A stretch of 38,526 nt of DNA from Sneathiella sp. (GCF_002694385.1 NZ_NZMB01000010.1:141694-180219); one strand, 5' to 3'. Positions 1 through 9,206 are shown, numbered from the stretch's first letter. Notes: generated from the sequence alone by a model not told the origin. Made by a program: numbers and translations.

Positions 1-45
1 CCGCTGCTGGTCAACTGGCGGCGCTAGGCGGTCCTTGCCAGGCTA

Positions 46-3000
46 TCAGGCTTCATTGGCGGCGAGCAGGCGGGTATTGCCGCCCGACGCCGTCGTATCA
101 ATGCACAGCGCCCGCTCGGCAACATAAGCCTCCCACATCTCCGCACCGACAATCAGCGGCACAATCGCCCCCTCCCGGCCTGCCAGCGCCCGGCGATAGG
201 CGCCGAGATCATACTGCCCCGGCGTCAGTGCGAGGGCGGCAAGATGCGGCATCTCCTGCGCCAGGGCCGGGGTGAGTGCCGCATCAAGGCGGGTGACCAG
301 CCCCGACAGGCCCTTTTCTTTCGCCAATTCCGTGACAAGCGCGTCCAGTGAGGCCGCAACATCGGCGAGCAGAACGGCATTGCCCGTCAGCAGCGCCATA
401 GCGGCCAGCCGCACTGCCCCCTCCCCCGCGCAGAGGATGACGCCCCGGCCATGCAGGCTGAGGCGGTTACTCTCCCCCGTTGGTCCCGTCAGATCGGTAG
501 GCTGCGGGCTGTAGTCCGCCGCCCCCTCCAGCGTTGCGGTGAAAGCTGCGGCCGCGTCCTTTTCCAGCCGCGCGGCCAGCTTTTTCAACACCTCCCGGCG
601 ATCCTCCCGCCGGTCCCAGATCCCTTGCGCCGCCCGCGCCGCCTTGAGCGTTCCCGCCGGAAGCATAATCTCCGTGCCGCTGTCCGAAGATGCGGCCTTG
701 TCCACTCCGCATAGGCGCGGCGCCGTCTCCCCTGACCTTCTCATAAACCGGCGCAGGTAAAGCGGGCCGCCCGCCTTGGGGCCGGTGCCGGACAGCCCTT
801 CCCCGCCGAACGGCTGCACGCCGACAACCGCGCCGATCTGGTTGCGATTGACATAGAGATTGCCGACATGGGCCCGATCACAAACCTCCTGCACGCGGGT
901 ATCGACACGGGTATGCAGCCCCATGGTCAGGCCATAGCCGGTCGCATTGATGCGGCCGACCACCTCATTCACCTCTTCCGCCCGGAACGGGACGACATGC
1001 AGGATGGGGCCGAAGATCTCCCGCTCCAGCGCGTCGATCCCGTCGATGCGATAGGCGGCGGGCGCAACAAAGCAGCCGTCATCCGCCGCCGCCGGAAGCG
1101 GCAGCTTGCGGATCAACTGGCCCGCCGCCTCCAGCCTGGCGGAATGGGCCTCAATAACCTCTTTCGCCTCCGCGTCAATAACCGGGCCGACATCGACGGA
1201 GATATCCCACGGATTACCGATTTTAAGCTCGCTCATGGCGCCGTCCAGCATGCGGATCACCTTATCGGCCACATCCTCCTGCACATACAGAACCCGGAGG
1301 GCCGAACAGCGCTGCCCCGCCGACTGGAAGGCCGACGCGACAATATCCCGCACCGCCTGCTCGGGCAGGGCGCTCGAATCAACGATCATGGCGTTGAGCC
1401 CGCCCGTCTCGGCGATCAGCGGAGCCTCCGGATCGGCGTTGTCTGCCATGGCGCGGGCAATGCGCTGCGCCGTCTCGGTCGAGCCGGTAAAACAGACCCC
1501 GGCAATCTCCGGATGGGACACCAGGCCTGCGCCAACCACCGCGCCGTCGCCGGGCAGCAGTTGCAGCACCTCATCCGGAATACCGGCCTCCCGCATCAAC
1601 GCCACCGCGCGGGCGGCGATCAGCGGCGTCTGCTCCGCCGGTTTGGCGATGACCGTATTGCCGCCGACCAGCGCCGCCGCGATCTGCCCGGTAAAAATGG
1701 CAAGCGGGAAATTCCATGGCGAGATGCAGATAAAAACGCCCCGCCCTTCCTGCCCGGCAAGCCGCGGGTCTGTTCGCATTTGATGCGCATAATAACGGCA
1801 GAAGTCCGCCGCCTCCCGCACCTCGGAAATTCCATCCAGCAGGGATTTCCCGGCTTCACGTGACAACAGCGCCATCAATTCAACCCGGTTTTCCTCATAC
1901 AGATCGGCGACCCGTTCCAGCAGGGCGGCCCGCTCTTCCCCCGGGGTTTTCCGCCAGGCCGGGCTCGCGGCAACCGCATTCCGCACTGCCTCCGCCACCT
2001 GCTCCGCCGTGGCGTCAACGCAACTGCCGACAATATCCCGGCGATCCGACGGGTTCCGCACGTCATGGGCCTTGCCTTTGGCCGCCTTGCCGCCGATCAG
2101 CGGCGCGGCCTGCCAGCCTGCCGTTGCAAAGGGTTGGCGCGCCTTGTCAAACGCCTTCAGCACAGACGGGTTCGGGAAATTGATCCCGGCGGAGTTCCGC
2201 CGCACCGGCGCATACAGATCGGCGGGCAGCGGGATGCGGTCATTCCTGATAGCGGGATAGCCGAGAAGGGTGCTGACCGGATCGCGCACCACCTGCTCAG
2301 GCGGGACTTTTTCGTCCAGCACCTGATTGACAAAAGAACTGTTGGCGCCGTTTTCCAGCAGGCGGCGCACCAGATAGGCCAGCAAATCCTCATGCACGCC
2401 AACGGGCGCATAGATGCGGCAGCGGTTGCGATGCCGTTTCATGACAAGATCATGCAGCCCCTCCCCCATGCCATGCAGGCGCTGAAATTCGAAATCCTCC
2501 ACCCCGTCGGCCATTTGCAGGACGGCGGCGATGGAATGGGCGTTATGGGTCGCGAACTGCGGGTAGATGTGATCCGTCATATTGAGCAGCTTTTTCGCGC
2601 AGGCGAGATAGCTCACATCCGTCGCCGCCTTGCGGGTGAAGACGGGATATCCCTCATACCCCATGACCTGCGCCAGCTTGATCTCCGTATCCCAATAGGC
2701 GCCCTTGACCAGCCGCACCATGATCTTGCGGTTATGCTTGCGGGCCAGCGCATAAAGCCAGTCCAGCACATAAGACGCGCGCGGGCCATAGGCCTGCACC
2801 ACGACGCCGAAGCCGTCCCAGCCTTTGAGGTCCGGGCTTGCCAGCACGGCTTCGATTATATCGAGGGAGAGATCGAGACGGTCCGCCTCCTCCGCGTCGA
2901 TGTTGAAGCCCATATTGGCGTTTTTCGCCTGAAAGACGAGCGAGGAAAGCCGCGGCACCAGCTCATGCAGGACGCGGTCCCGCTGCGCATATTCATAGCG

Positions 3001-3753
3001 CGGATGCAGGGCCGACAGCTTGACGGAAATGCCGGGATTCATGCGGATATCGGTGCTTTGGCTGTGTTCGGAGATACTGGAAATCGCCTTTGAATAGGCC
3101 ATGAAATAGCGTTGTGCATCCGCTGCGGTCCGCGCGGCTTCCCCCAGCATGTCATAGGAGTAGCTGTAGCCCTTCGCCTCCATCCCCCGGGCGCGGGCCA
3201 TGGCTTCCTGAATATTCCGGCCGAGCACGAACTGATGGCCGAGAATCTTCATCGACTGGGCAACGGCGGTCCGGATGACCGGTTCCCCGACCCGCTTCAC
3301 CAGCCGGCGCAGCTGTCCCACGACATCGAGCGCGGCGTCCCCCCGCGGATGCACAACCTTGCCCGTCAGCATCAGCCCCCATGTCGATGCATTGACGAGC
3401 GGAGAAGCGGAATGCCCGAGATGCTTGCTCCAGTCCGCAGGCGCGATCTTGTCGCTGATCAGGGCATCCATGGTGGTTTCGTCCGGCACGCGCAGCAGCG
3501 CCTCCGCCAGACACATCAGCGCCACCCCCTCATCGGTGGAGAGGCCATATTCGCTGAGGAAGGTTTCCATCACCCCGGGGCTGTCGGCCCGGCGTAACTC
3601 GCTGACCAGCGCTGCCGCCGATGCGGCAATGGCGGCGCGCTCCGCATCCGGCAGATCGAGAAAATCAATGAGGCGGTGCACCGCCGCCGCTTCATTGGTT
3701 ATGTAATGAAGCCTGATATCGTCGCGCAGACGCTGAAGCGATTTAACGGCCAT
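46..3753 (-). CDS. putA: Bifunctional proline dehydrogenase / L-glutamate-gamma-semialdehyde dehydrogenase PutA
   Basis: This enzyme oxidises proline to glutamate in two steps: a FAD-dependent proline dehydrogenase, then an NAD-dependent aldehyde dehydrogenase. The protein is 1235 residues. The PRODH barrel spans roughly residues 190-480, with motifs such as SVKLSALHPRYE, RLVKGAYWDTEIK, FATHNAHS and EFQRLHGMGE. The P5C dehydrogenase domain spans about 560-1010, with ISPWNFPLAIFTGQ, the general-base region ETGG at Glu782, and the nucleophile in SAGQRCSALR at Cys816. A C-terminal region of about 200 residues (GPTGESN, the end motif TTASGGNTRLL) resembles the degenerate ALDH-like domain of long 'type B' PutAs. 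The N-terminus starts directly in the helical region with no ribbon-helix-helix domain, so self-repression as in E. coli is not expected. A perfect inverted repeat lies 23 bases upstream of the start. The gene stands apart from the next minus-strand gene by 192 bases. Confidence 0.97.
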   Translation of the reverse strand: MAVKSLQRLRDDIRLHYITNEAAAVHRLIDFLDLPDAERAAIAASAAALVSELRRADSPGVMETFLSEYGLSTDEGVALMCLAEALLRVPDETTMDALISDKIAPADWSKHLGHSASPLVNASTWGLMLTGKVVHPRGDAALDVVGQLRRLVKRVGEPVIRTAVAQSMKILGHQFVLGRNIQEAMARARGMEAKGYSYSYDMLGEAARTAADAQRYFMAYSKAISSISEHSQSTDIRMNPGISVKLSALHPRYEYAQRDRVLHELVPRLSSLVFQAKNANMGFNIDAEEADRLDLSLDIIEAVLASPDLKGWDGFGVVVQAYGPRASYVLDWLYALARKHNRKIMVRLVKGAYWDTEIKLAQVMGYEGYPVFTRKAATDVSYLACAKKLLNMTDHIYPQFATHNAHSIAAVLQMADGVEDFEFQRLHGMGEGLHDLVMKRHRNRCRIYAPVGVHEDLLAYLVRRLLENGANSSFVNQVLDEKVPPEQVVRDPVSTLLGYPAIRNDRIPLPADLYAPVRRNSAGINFPNPSVLKAFDKARQPFATAGWQAAPLIGGKAAKGKAHDVRNPSDRRDIVGSCVDATAEQVAEAVRNAVAASPAWRKTPGEERAALLERVADLYEENRVELMALLSREAGKSLLDGISEVREAADFCRYYAHQMRTDPRLAGQEGRGVFICISPWNFPLAIFTGQIAAALVGGNTVIAKPAEQTPLIAARAVALMREAGIPDEVLQLLPGDGAVVGAGLVSHPEIAGVCFTGSTETAQRIARAMADNADPEAPLIAETGGLNAMIVDSSALPEQAVRDIVASAFQSAGQRCSALRVLYVQEDVADKVIRMLDGAMSELKIGNPWDISVDVGPVIDAEAKEVIEAHSARLEAAGQLIRKLPLPAAADDGCFVAPAAYRIDGIDALEREIFGPILHVVPFRAEEVNEVVGRINATGYGLTMGLHTRVDTRVQEVCDRAHVGNLYVNRNQIGAVVGVQPFGGEGLSGTGPKAGGPLYLRRFMRRSGETAPRLCGVDKAASSDSGTEIMLPAGTLKAARAAQGIWDRREDRREVLKKLAARLEKDAAAAFTATLEGAADYSPQPTDLTGPTGESNRLSLHGRGVILCAGEGAVRLAAMALLTGNAVLLADVAASLDALVTELAKEKGLSGLVTRLDAALTPALAQEMPHLAALALTPGQYDLGAYRRALAGREGAIVPLIVGAEMWEAYVAERALCIDTTASGGNTRLLAANEA

Positions 3754-3776
3754 GGCAGCCCTGATCCCTGACTGGA

Positions 3777-3802
3777 GTAAGATGGAATTGATCCCATCTT
3801 AC
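3777..3802 (-). promoter_or_regulatory. Perfect 9-bp inverted repeat in the putA leader
   Basis: The arms GTAAGATGG and CCATCTTAC are separated by 8 bases. The dyad ends 23 bases before the putA ATG. In alphaproteobacteria, PutA proteins without a DNA-binding domain are often controlled by the Lrp-type activator PutR, so an operator is one reading. A hairpin in the 5' untranslated RNA is the other. No regulator gene is nearby, and no clear promoter hexamers were found next to it. Confidence 0.4.
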
Positions 3803-3872
3803 CCGCAATCCGGCAGGCCATGTGACTAAAGAAATACCTCCAATCACGCCAAAGTCGCGCAGGAGAGATCAA

Positions 3873-3916
3873 ATATTGCCCTTTCTCCTTCCGGCTGGAA
3901 AAATAGCAGGCAATAT
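3873..3916 (-). terminator. Possible long hairpin after the carboxyltransferase gene
   Basis: The 8-base arms ATATTGCC and GGCAATAT match perfectly across a 28-base gap, about 30 bases past the carboxyltransferase stop codon. On the minus strand the second arm runs into a short T-rich stretch (TTTGATC). This could end transcription before putA, but the large gap and weak T-run make it uncertain. Confidence 0.3.
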
Positions 3917-3945
3917 GACTAGCGTCTGTTTCTCACCGTCACGCG

Positions 3946-5493
3946 TCAGGGACGCACGCCGAAGCGCGGCTCTCCCACCTCACGGAGCGGCGCCGCCATA
4001 TCGGCAAAATCGCAGAGCAGGCGGCGTGTCTCGCGGGGGTCGATGATTTCCTCCACCATGAAGCGTTCCGCCGTGCGGAAGGGGGAGCGGAGGCGGTTGA
4101 GCCGCGCCTCGATCTCCTCCAGCTTCGCCTTGGGATCCTCCGCCGCCTCGATTTCCGATTTATACGCGGCTTCCAGCCCGCCGGCGATGGGCAGCGAGCC
4201 CCAGTCGCCGGACGGCCAGGCGTAACGCAGATTGAAACGCCCGGCGTTCATATGCGCAGCGCCCGCCACACCATAGGTCTTGCGCAGGATGACGGCGCAC
4301 CAGGGAACGGTGGCCTGGGCCACGGCGGCAAAGGCGCGCACCCCATGGCGGATCGTCGCCTGCTCTTCCGCCTGCCGCCCGATCAGGAAGCCCGGTACAT
4401 CGACAAGATGCACGACCGGCAGATGGAAGGTCTGCGCCAGATCGACAAAGCGGATCACCTTCTGCGCCGTGTCGGCCGTCCAGGCGCCGCCGAACTGATA
4501 CGGATCACTCGCCATCAGGGCAACGGGCCAGCCATCCAGACGGGCAAAACCGGTGATGCAGGAACGGCCCCATTTGCGGCCGATCTCGAAAAAGCTGTCC
4601 TTGTCGACGACCGCATTGATAATGTTGCGCATCTTGTAGACCTTGCGGGAATCGCGCGGGATCGCCTCGATCAGCCATTCGTCGCGGCGCGCCGGATCAT
4701 CGGTCGGCGTTGTCCGCTCCGGCAGTTCATAGACCGACTGCGGCAGATAGGACAGAAACCTGCGCGCCATTTCAAAGGCTTCTTCCTCTGATTCCGCCTC
4801 GTCATCGACCGCGCCGTTACGGGTATGGATATTGGAACCGCCGAGCTCGTTCTTCGACAGATTCTGCCCGGTGCGCGCGACAACCGGCGGCCCGGCCACA
4901 AACATCTGCGAGGTTTCCTTCACCATCACCGAATAATGGCTGGCGGCCACCCGCGCCGCGCCAAGACCGGCGGTGGAACCGAGCGCCAGCGCGACCACCG
5001 GAATTTTCGACAGGCTGTCCGTCACCAGATCCCAGCCGCGCACGGCCGGAATATAGGTTCTGCCGTCATCTTCGATATTCTTGACGGAGCCGCCGCCACC
5101 CGTGCCATCGACAAGGCGGATCATCGGCAGGCGCAGCGAATTCGCCATATTCTCCACATGCACCAGCTTTTCCCGGATGCCCGCATCGTTGGCGCCGCCG
5201 CGCACGGTGAAATCATCGCCCGCGATGACCACCCGCCTGCCATTGACCCGCCCGCGCCCGGTGATCAGATTGGCGGGCTGCAGACTGGTGATGTTGCCCT
5301 GATCATCATATTCGACCTTGCCAGTGACCGAACCAACCTCTTCGAAGGAGTCCTTGTCCAGCATTCTGTCAATGCGATCGCGAACCGTCAGCTTTCCGGC
5401 ATTGACATGGCGGGCGACCTTTTCCTCACCGCCCATATTCAGGGCCAGCTCTTTACGTTTCTTCAGCTCTTCGACTTCTTTTTCCCAACTCAT
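3946..5493 (-). CDS. Acyl-CoA carboxyltransferase (propionyl-CoA carboxylase beta-like)
   Basis: The 515-residue protein is a carboxyltransferase of the crotonase-like family that includes propionyl-/methylcrotonyl-CoA carboxylase beta chains and methylmalonyl-CoA decarboxylase alpha. It would move carboxyl groups between biotin and an acyl-CoA. Family landmarks are the N-terminal helix with KLTVRDRIDRMLD, DFTVRGGAND, the glycine-rich loop LGSTAGLGAARVAASH in the N-lobe, and LVDVPGFLIG and RKTYGVAGAAHM in the C-lobe. The start at 5493 is preferred over an in-frame ATG at 5628: AAGGAC lies 8 bases upstream, and a good promoter (5579-5607) falls inside the longer frame. No biotin carboxylase or biotin carrier gene is visible here, so its partner and substrate are unknown. 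It follows pirin and 3-hydroxybutyrate dehydrogenase on the same strand. Confidence 0.85.
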   Translation of the reverse strand: MSWEKEVEELKKRKELALNMGGEEKVARHVNAGKLTVRDRIDRMLDKDSFEEVGSVTGKVEYDDQGNITSLQPANLITGRGRVNGRRVVIAGDDFTVRGGANDAGIREKLVHVENMANSLRLPMIRLVDGTGGGGSVKNIEDDGRTYIPAVRGWDLVTDSLSKIPVVALALGSTAGLGAARVAASHYSVMVKETSQMFVAGPPVVARTGQNLSKNELGGSNIHTRNGAVDDEAESEEEAFEMARRFLSYLPQSVYELPERTTPTDDPARRDEWLIEAIPRDSRKVYKMRNIINAVVDKDSFFEIGRKWGRSCITGFARLDGWPVALMASDPYQFGGAWTADTAQKVIRFVDLAQTFHLPVVHLVDVPGFLIGRQAEEQATIRHGVRAFAAVAQATVPWCAVILRKTYGVAGAAHMNAGRFNLRYAWPSGDWGSLPIAGGLEAAYKSEIEAAEDPKAKLEEIEARLNRLRSPFRTAERFMVEEIIDPRETRRLLCDFADMAAPLREVGEPRFGVRP

Positions 5494-5578
5494 GTTCGGT
5501 GTCCTTGTTATTGTTGTTATTCGGGCGCCTGACAGATTAGGAATGCCCTCAGAAATACGCCGGTGACTGGCCGGCAAC

Positions 5579-5607
5579 ATCAAACCTTTCCCGGCAGGGA
5601 CTGTCAA
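5579..5607 (-). promoter_or_regulatory. Sigma-70-like promoter for the carboxyltransferase gene
   Basis: On the minus strand a perfect -35 TTGACA (5602-5607) is followed after 17 bases by the -10-like TTTGAT (5579-5584, four of six matches). Transcription would begin near 5572, giving a leader of about 80 bases before the start at 5493. This argues that the longer reading frame starting at 5628 is not the true gene. Confidence 0.5.
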
Positions 5608-5637
5608 CTGCTTGTGCGCAAGATTCAATCCTGACGA

Positions 5638-6513
5638 TCAGTCCGGCAGCGGGGTGAAGCTGTCATCCCCCGGAACCCCGGCAAAGCGCTGCGCTTTCCA
5701 GTCTGCTTTCGCCTGTTCGATCCGCTCCCGACTGGTGGAGACAAAATTCCAGTAGATAAACCGCGGCTCCGGCATTGTATCGCCACCCAGCACCGCGATG
5801 ATGGAATTTTCCCGCGCCGTCAGGGTTACCGCCGGATTTTTACGCAAAACGGCGCATGTCCCGGCTTCCACGAGCTCGCCGTCCACCTCGATCTCGCCCT
5901 CCACCACATAAAGGGCCGCCTCGTCATAGTCCGGTGCGAATTGGACGCAGGCACCGGCCGCGCAGCGGATATCGGCGAAAAAATAGCGGCTCAATGTTTT
6001 GACCGGCGATGTTTCCCCGAACAGCGATCCCGCGACCAGCCGTCCCTGCCAGCCATCGCCAGAAATGGCGGGCAGGCCGGATTGCGGCGTATGGCTGAAG
6101 GCAGGCGCGGTTTCTTCATGCTCTTTCGGCAACGCGACCCACATCTGCAACCCGTTGACGGCGCGTTCCGTCTTGCGGGCCTCCTCACTGCTTCTTTCGG
6201 AATGGACAATGCCCCGCCCGGCGGTCATCAGATTGACATCGCCGGGGCATATCTCCTGCACCCAGCCAAGGCTGTCACGATGCATGATGGACCCATCATA
6301 AAGATAGGTCACCGTCGCCAAACCGATATGTGGATGCGGCAGGACATCCATTCCCTCCCCCACCTTCAGCATGGCCGGACCCATGTGATCGAGAAACACG
6401 AAAGAGCCGACGGCGCGGCACTCTGCCACCGGGATGATCCGGCGCACGCCAAACCCGCCGATATCCCGCTTCTTGCCGGTCAGCCGCAGGGCAATACTGC
6501 TGTTATTTTCCAT
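5638..6513 (-). CDS. Pirin family protein
   Basis: A 291-residue bicupin of the pirin family. The N-terminal cupin carries the expected metal ligands: HPHIGLATVTYLYDG (two histidines) and, further on, TAGRGIVHSE (His and Glu). The C-terminal cupin is present from about residue 170 (YFFADIRCAAGA, AALYVVEGEIEVDGE). Bacterial pirins bind Fe or Ni; some have quercetin-dioxygenase activity and others regulate enzymes such as pyruvate dehydrogenase, so the role here cannot be fixed from sequence. AAGGAC lies 7 bases before the ATG. The gene begins 31 bases after the 3-hydroxybutyrate dehydrogenase stop codon, which suggests co-transcription. Confidence 0.88.
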   Translation of the reverse strand: MENNSSIALRLTGKKRDIGGFGVRRIIPVAECRAVGSFVFLDHMGPAMLKVGEGMDVLPHPHIGLATVTYLYDGSIMHRDSLGWVQEICPGDVNLMTAGRGIVHSERSSEEARKTERAVNGLQMWVALPKEHEETAPAFSHTPQSGLPAISGDGWQGRLVAGSLFGETSPVKTLSRYFFADIRCAAGACVQFAPDYDEAALYVVEGEIEVDGELVEAGTCAVLRKNPAVTLTARENSIIAVLGGDTMPEPRFIYWNFVSTSRERIEQAKADWKAQRFAGVPGDDSFTPLPD

Positions 6514-6544
6514 TCATTCTGTCCTTCCGGATACGCGATACCGG

Positions 6545-7327
6545 TTACTGCGCGGTCCAGCCGCCGTCAATGGAATGCAGGGCGCCGGTAATATTCTCCG
6601 CCGCATCGCTGCACAGGAATACCGCAAAGGCGGCAATCTGCTCAATCGTCGTGAATTTCTTCGTGGCGGCGGCGGCCAGCATGACCTCGTTGATCACCTG
6701 TTCTTCCGTCATGCCGCGGGTGCGCGCCGTGTCGGGGATCTGCCGTTCCACCAGCGGCGTCCAGACATATCCGGGGCAGATGGCATTGACGGTGATGTTA
6801 TCGCGCGCCACTTCCAGCGCCGCCGTCTTGGTCAGACCGGCGATACCATGTTTCGCCGCCACATAGGCCGCCTTGTTGGGGGAGGCGACAAGCGCATGGG
6901 CGGACGCGGTATTGATAATCCGCCCCCAGCCCCGTTTTGTCATGATCGGGATGGCGTGACGCATGGTGTGAAAGGCGGAGGACAGGTTGATGGCAATGAT
7001 CGCATCCCATTTTTCAACCGGGAAGTCCGCAATCGGCGAAACATGCTGGATCCCCGCATTGTTGATGAGGATATCCATCCCGCCAAATTCCCGGACCGTC
7101 ATGTCGAACATTTCGGCAATGTCATCCGGTTTTGTCATATCGGCGGAGCTATACAGGCATTTGATGCCATGTTCCTGTTCGATGGAGGTTCTCAGGGTTT
7201 CAATCTCTTGTGCATCGCCGAAACCGTTGATCACAAGATGACATCCCTCCTTGGCCAGCGCCCGCGCATAGCCTTCACCGATACCGGAGGTTGATCCCGT
7301 GATAACCGCAATCTTTCCTGATAGCAT
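6545..7327 (-). CDS. bdhA: 3-hydroxybutyrate dehydrogenase (SDR family)
   Basis: This NAD-dependent cytoplasmic enzyme interconverts 3-hydroxybutyrate and acetoacetate and is typical of bacteria that use polyhydroxybutyrate or ketone bodies. The 260-residue protein shows the SDR nucleotide motif TGSTSGIGEGYA near the N-terminus, NNAGIQHV, the active-site serine region NTASAHALVAS, the catalytic YVAAKHG, and the C-terminal SIDGGWTAQ. HVSPIADFPVEKWD, VNAICPGYVWTPLVERQIPD and the NITGALHSIDGG end fit the 3-hydroxybutyrate dehydrogenase branch better than generic SDRs. A ribosome site (AAAGG) precedes the ATG. Upstream is an anion permease, downstream a pirin, all on the same strand with short gaps. 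Confidence 0.88.
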   Translation of the reverse strand: MLSGKIAVITGSTSGIGEGYARALAKEGCHLVINGFGDAQEIETLRTSIEQEHGIKCLYSSADMTKPDDIAEMFDMTVREFGGMDILINNAGIQHVSPIADFPVEKWDAIIAINLSSAFHTMRHAIPIMTKRGWGRIINTASAHALVASPNKAAYVAAKHGIAGLTKTAALEVARDNITVNAICPGYVWTPLVERQIPDTARTRGMTEEQVINEVMLAAAATKKFTTIEQIAAFAVFLCSDAAENITGALHSIDGGWTAQ

Positions 7328-7383
7328 ATCGCGCCTTTCCCTTGATGAATGAAGCCGGTCAGCAACCGCAGCAGGCCCACTCC

Positions 7384-9159
7384 TCAGAGCGGCCAGAAAA
7401 ACAGGATGGCCGGAATGGAAACCGCAATGACAATGATTTCAAGCGGCAGGCCCATCCGCCAGTAATCCCCGAATTTATATCCGCCGGGGCCCATAATCAA
7501 CGTGTTATTCTTATGCCCGATCGGTGTCAGAAAGGCGCAGGACGCCGCCACGGCGACAACCATCAGAAAGGCGTCCGGGTTGACATTCAGGCGACCCGCG
7601 ATATCCACCGCGATCGGGGCGCTGACAACCGCCGTCGCCGTATTGTTCAGAACATCCGAAAGCGTCATGACGATAACCATAAGGACTGTCATCACGATCA
7701 CAATCGGCAACCCCTCGGTCAGATCGACGATACTTCCGGCAATGAGGGCCGTTCCCCCTGTCGTCTCAAGGGCGGTGCCGAGCGGGATCATGGATCCCAG
7801 CAGGACAATGACCGGCCATTCGATATGGCTGTAGACTTCCTGTATGGGCACGATATCGAGCACCACATAGGCAATCACGACCACCGCGAGCGCAACCGCC
7901 AGATAGAGCCAGCCGAAACTCGCCATCGCGACGGCCGCGGCAAAGATACCGGTGGCCAGCCCGGCGCGGCGATACTGGGTCACGGACAGCCCGCGTTCGG
8001 CGAGCGGCAGGACGCCAAGCCATTGCGCCACCTCCGGCACCCGGTCAACCGGGCCGAGCAGCAGCAGGATGTCCCCCGCCTCGATATCCAGCTTGCGAAC
8101 GCGGTCACGGAATTTCTGCCCCTGCCGCGACACGCCGAGCAGCGTGACCCCGTGGCGCGTCATCAAGCGCAGGGACATGGCGGAGCGGCCTTCGATGCGG
8201 GCCAGGCGCGGCACGACGAATTCCATCAGAATCATGCCGCCGGAGGCCGCTTTCTCATGGCGCTTCTCACCATCGAATTCCAGCTTCATGGCGCCGCGGA
8301 ACTGGTCTATGCCTTTCGCCCCGGCATCCACAACCAGCAGATCCCCCTCGCGGATTTCCACATTGCGCGCCATTCCGGCAAGCCGTTTGTTATTGCGGAC
8401 AAGGCCGACGACAGTCGCATCGCTGTCATCTGCGGGCTCATCCAGCTCGCGCACCAGCATGCCGATGGCGGGCGACCCCTCCGGCACCAGAAGCTCGGCG
8501 AGATAGCCTTCCTGATCCAGCAGATCGACAGACGGGGTATCGCTGTCGCGCGATCCGGGAATCAGCCGCCAGCCGATGAACATGATAAACAGAATGCCGA
8601 CAACCGCGCAGGTGAGCCCGACCGGCGCGAAATCGAACATACCAAAGGGCGCGCCCATCGCATTTTCGCGATAGGCCGCGATAATGATATTCGGCGGCGT
8701 CCCGATCAGGGTGATCAAACCGCCGAGGATGGTGGCGAAGGCCAGCGGCATCAGCGAAACGCGCGGCGAGCGCTTGGCTTTCGCGGCGGCCTGCAAATCC
8801 ACCGGCATCAGCATGGCCAGCGCGGCCACATTGTTCATAAAGGCGGAGAAAATGGCGCCCAGCCCACCCATCGCCGCGATATGCGACGGCAGCTTGAGCT
8901 CCATCGAGGTGAGCTTGCGTGTAATGAGGTCAACGGCGCCCGAATTCAGCAGCCCGCGCGAGACAACCAGCACCAGCGCAATAATCACCGTCGCCGGATG
9001 GCCGAATCCCGAAAAGGCCTGCTCCGTCGGCACCAGCCCCAGAATGAGCGCCACCACCAGCGCCGCAAACGCCACCATGTCATAACGCCAGCGCCCCCAG
9101 ATCAGCAAAATGAAGACAATGACAAAGAGGCCGAACAGCAGGATTTGATCTGTGGTCAT
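7384..9159 (-). CDS. SLC13/DASS-type permease with RCK-C (TrkA-C) domains
   Basis: This 591-residue inner-membrane protein resembles the YfbS/TrkA-C type of SLC13 (divalent anion:Na+ symporter) permeases. Hydrophobic segments occupy about residues 1-190 and 400-591. The two halves carry the characteristic NN motifs (FMNNVAALAMLMP and LNNTATAVVSAPIA). Between them lies a soluble block of about 200 residues with two RCK-C-like repeats, each ending in a hydrophilic 'gD.Ll' pattern (REGDLLVVDAG and IEAGDILLLLGP). These domains usually sense a ligand. The substrate cannot be read from sequence; carboxylates, sulfate or other anions are possible. The gene sits 47 bases after an NTF2-like gene and 56 before 3-hydroxybutyrate dehydrogenase, so a shared transcript and a role in short organic-acid uptake are reasonable inferences. 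Confidence 0.85.
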   Translation of the reverse strand: MTTDQILLFGLFVIVFILLIWGRWRYDMVAFAALVVALILGLVPTEQAFSGFGHPATVIIALVLVVSRGLLNSGAVDLITRKLTSMELKLPSHIAAMGGLGAIFSAFMNNVAALAMLMPVDLQAAAKAKRSPRVSLMPLAFATILGGLITLIGTPPNIIIAAYRENAMGAPFGMFDFAPVGLTCAVVGILFIMFIGWRLIPGSRDSDTPSVDLLDQEGYLAELLVPEGSPAIGMLVRELDEPADDSDATVVGLVRNNKRLAGMARNVEIREGDLLVVDAGAKGIDQFRGAMKLEFDGEKRHEKAASGGMILMEFVVPRLARIEGRSAMSLRLMTRHGVTLLGVSRQGQKFRDRVRKLDIEAGDILLLLGPVDRVPEVAQWLGVLPLAERGLSVTQYRRAGLATGIFAAAVAMASFGWLYLAVALAVVVIAYVVLDIVPIQEVYSHIEWPVIVLLGSMIPLGTALETTGGTALIAGSIVDLTEGLPIVIVMTVLMVIVMTLSDVLNNTATAVVSAPIAVDIAGRLNVNPDAFLMVVAVAASCAFLTPIGHKNNTLIMGPGGYKFGDYWRMGLPLEIIVIAVSIPAILFFWPL

Positions 9160-9206
9160 GTTTTTCTCTCGGTTACCAGTACTCTTATCCAGGGGCGATG
9201 ATCACA

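Noticed and set aside
1-27. Short open frame on the plus strand ending in a TAG at 25-27, possibly the tail of a gene that converges on putA
   Set aside because: Only eight codons are visible, which is too little to identify or support.
868-1863. Plus-strand open frame of about 330 codons inside putA
   Set aside because: Antisense shadow of the aldehyde-dehydrogenase domain of PutA.
7342-9201. Long plus-strand open frame (about 620 codons) opposite the SLC13-type permease
   Set aside because: Its translation is rich in Arg, His, Gln and Asp with no domain pattern. It mirrors the codon structure of the real minus-strand gene.
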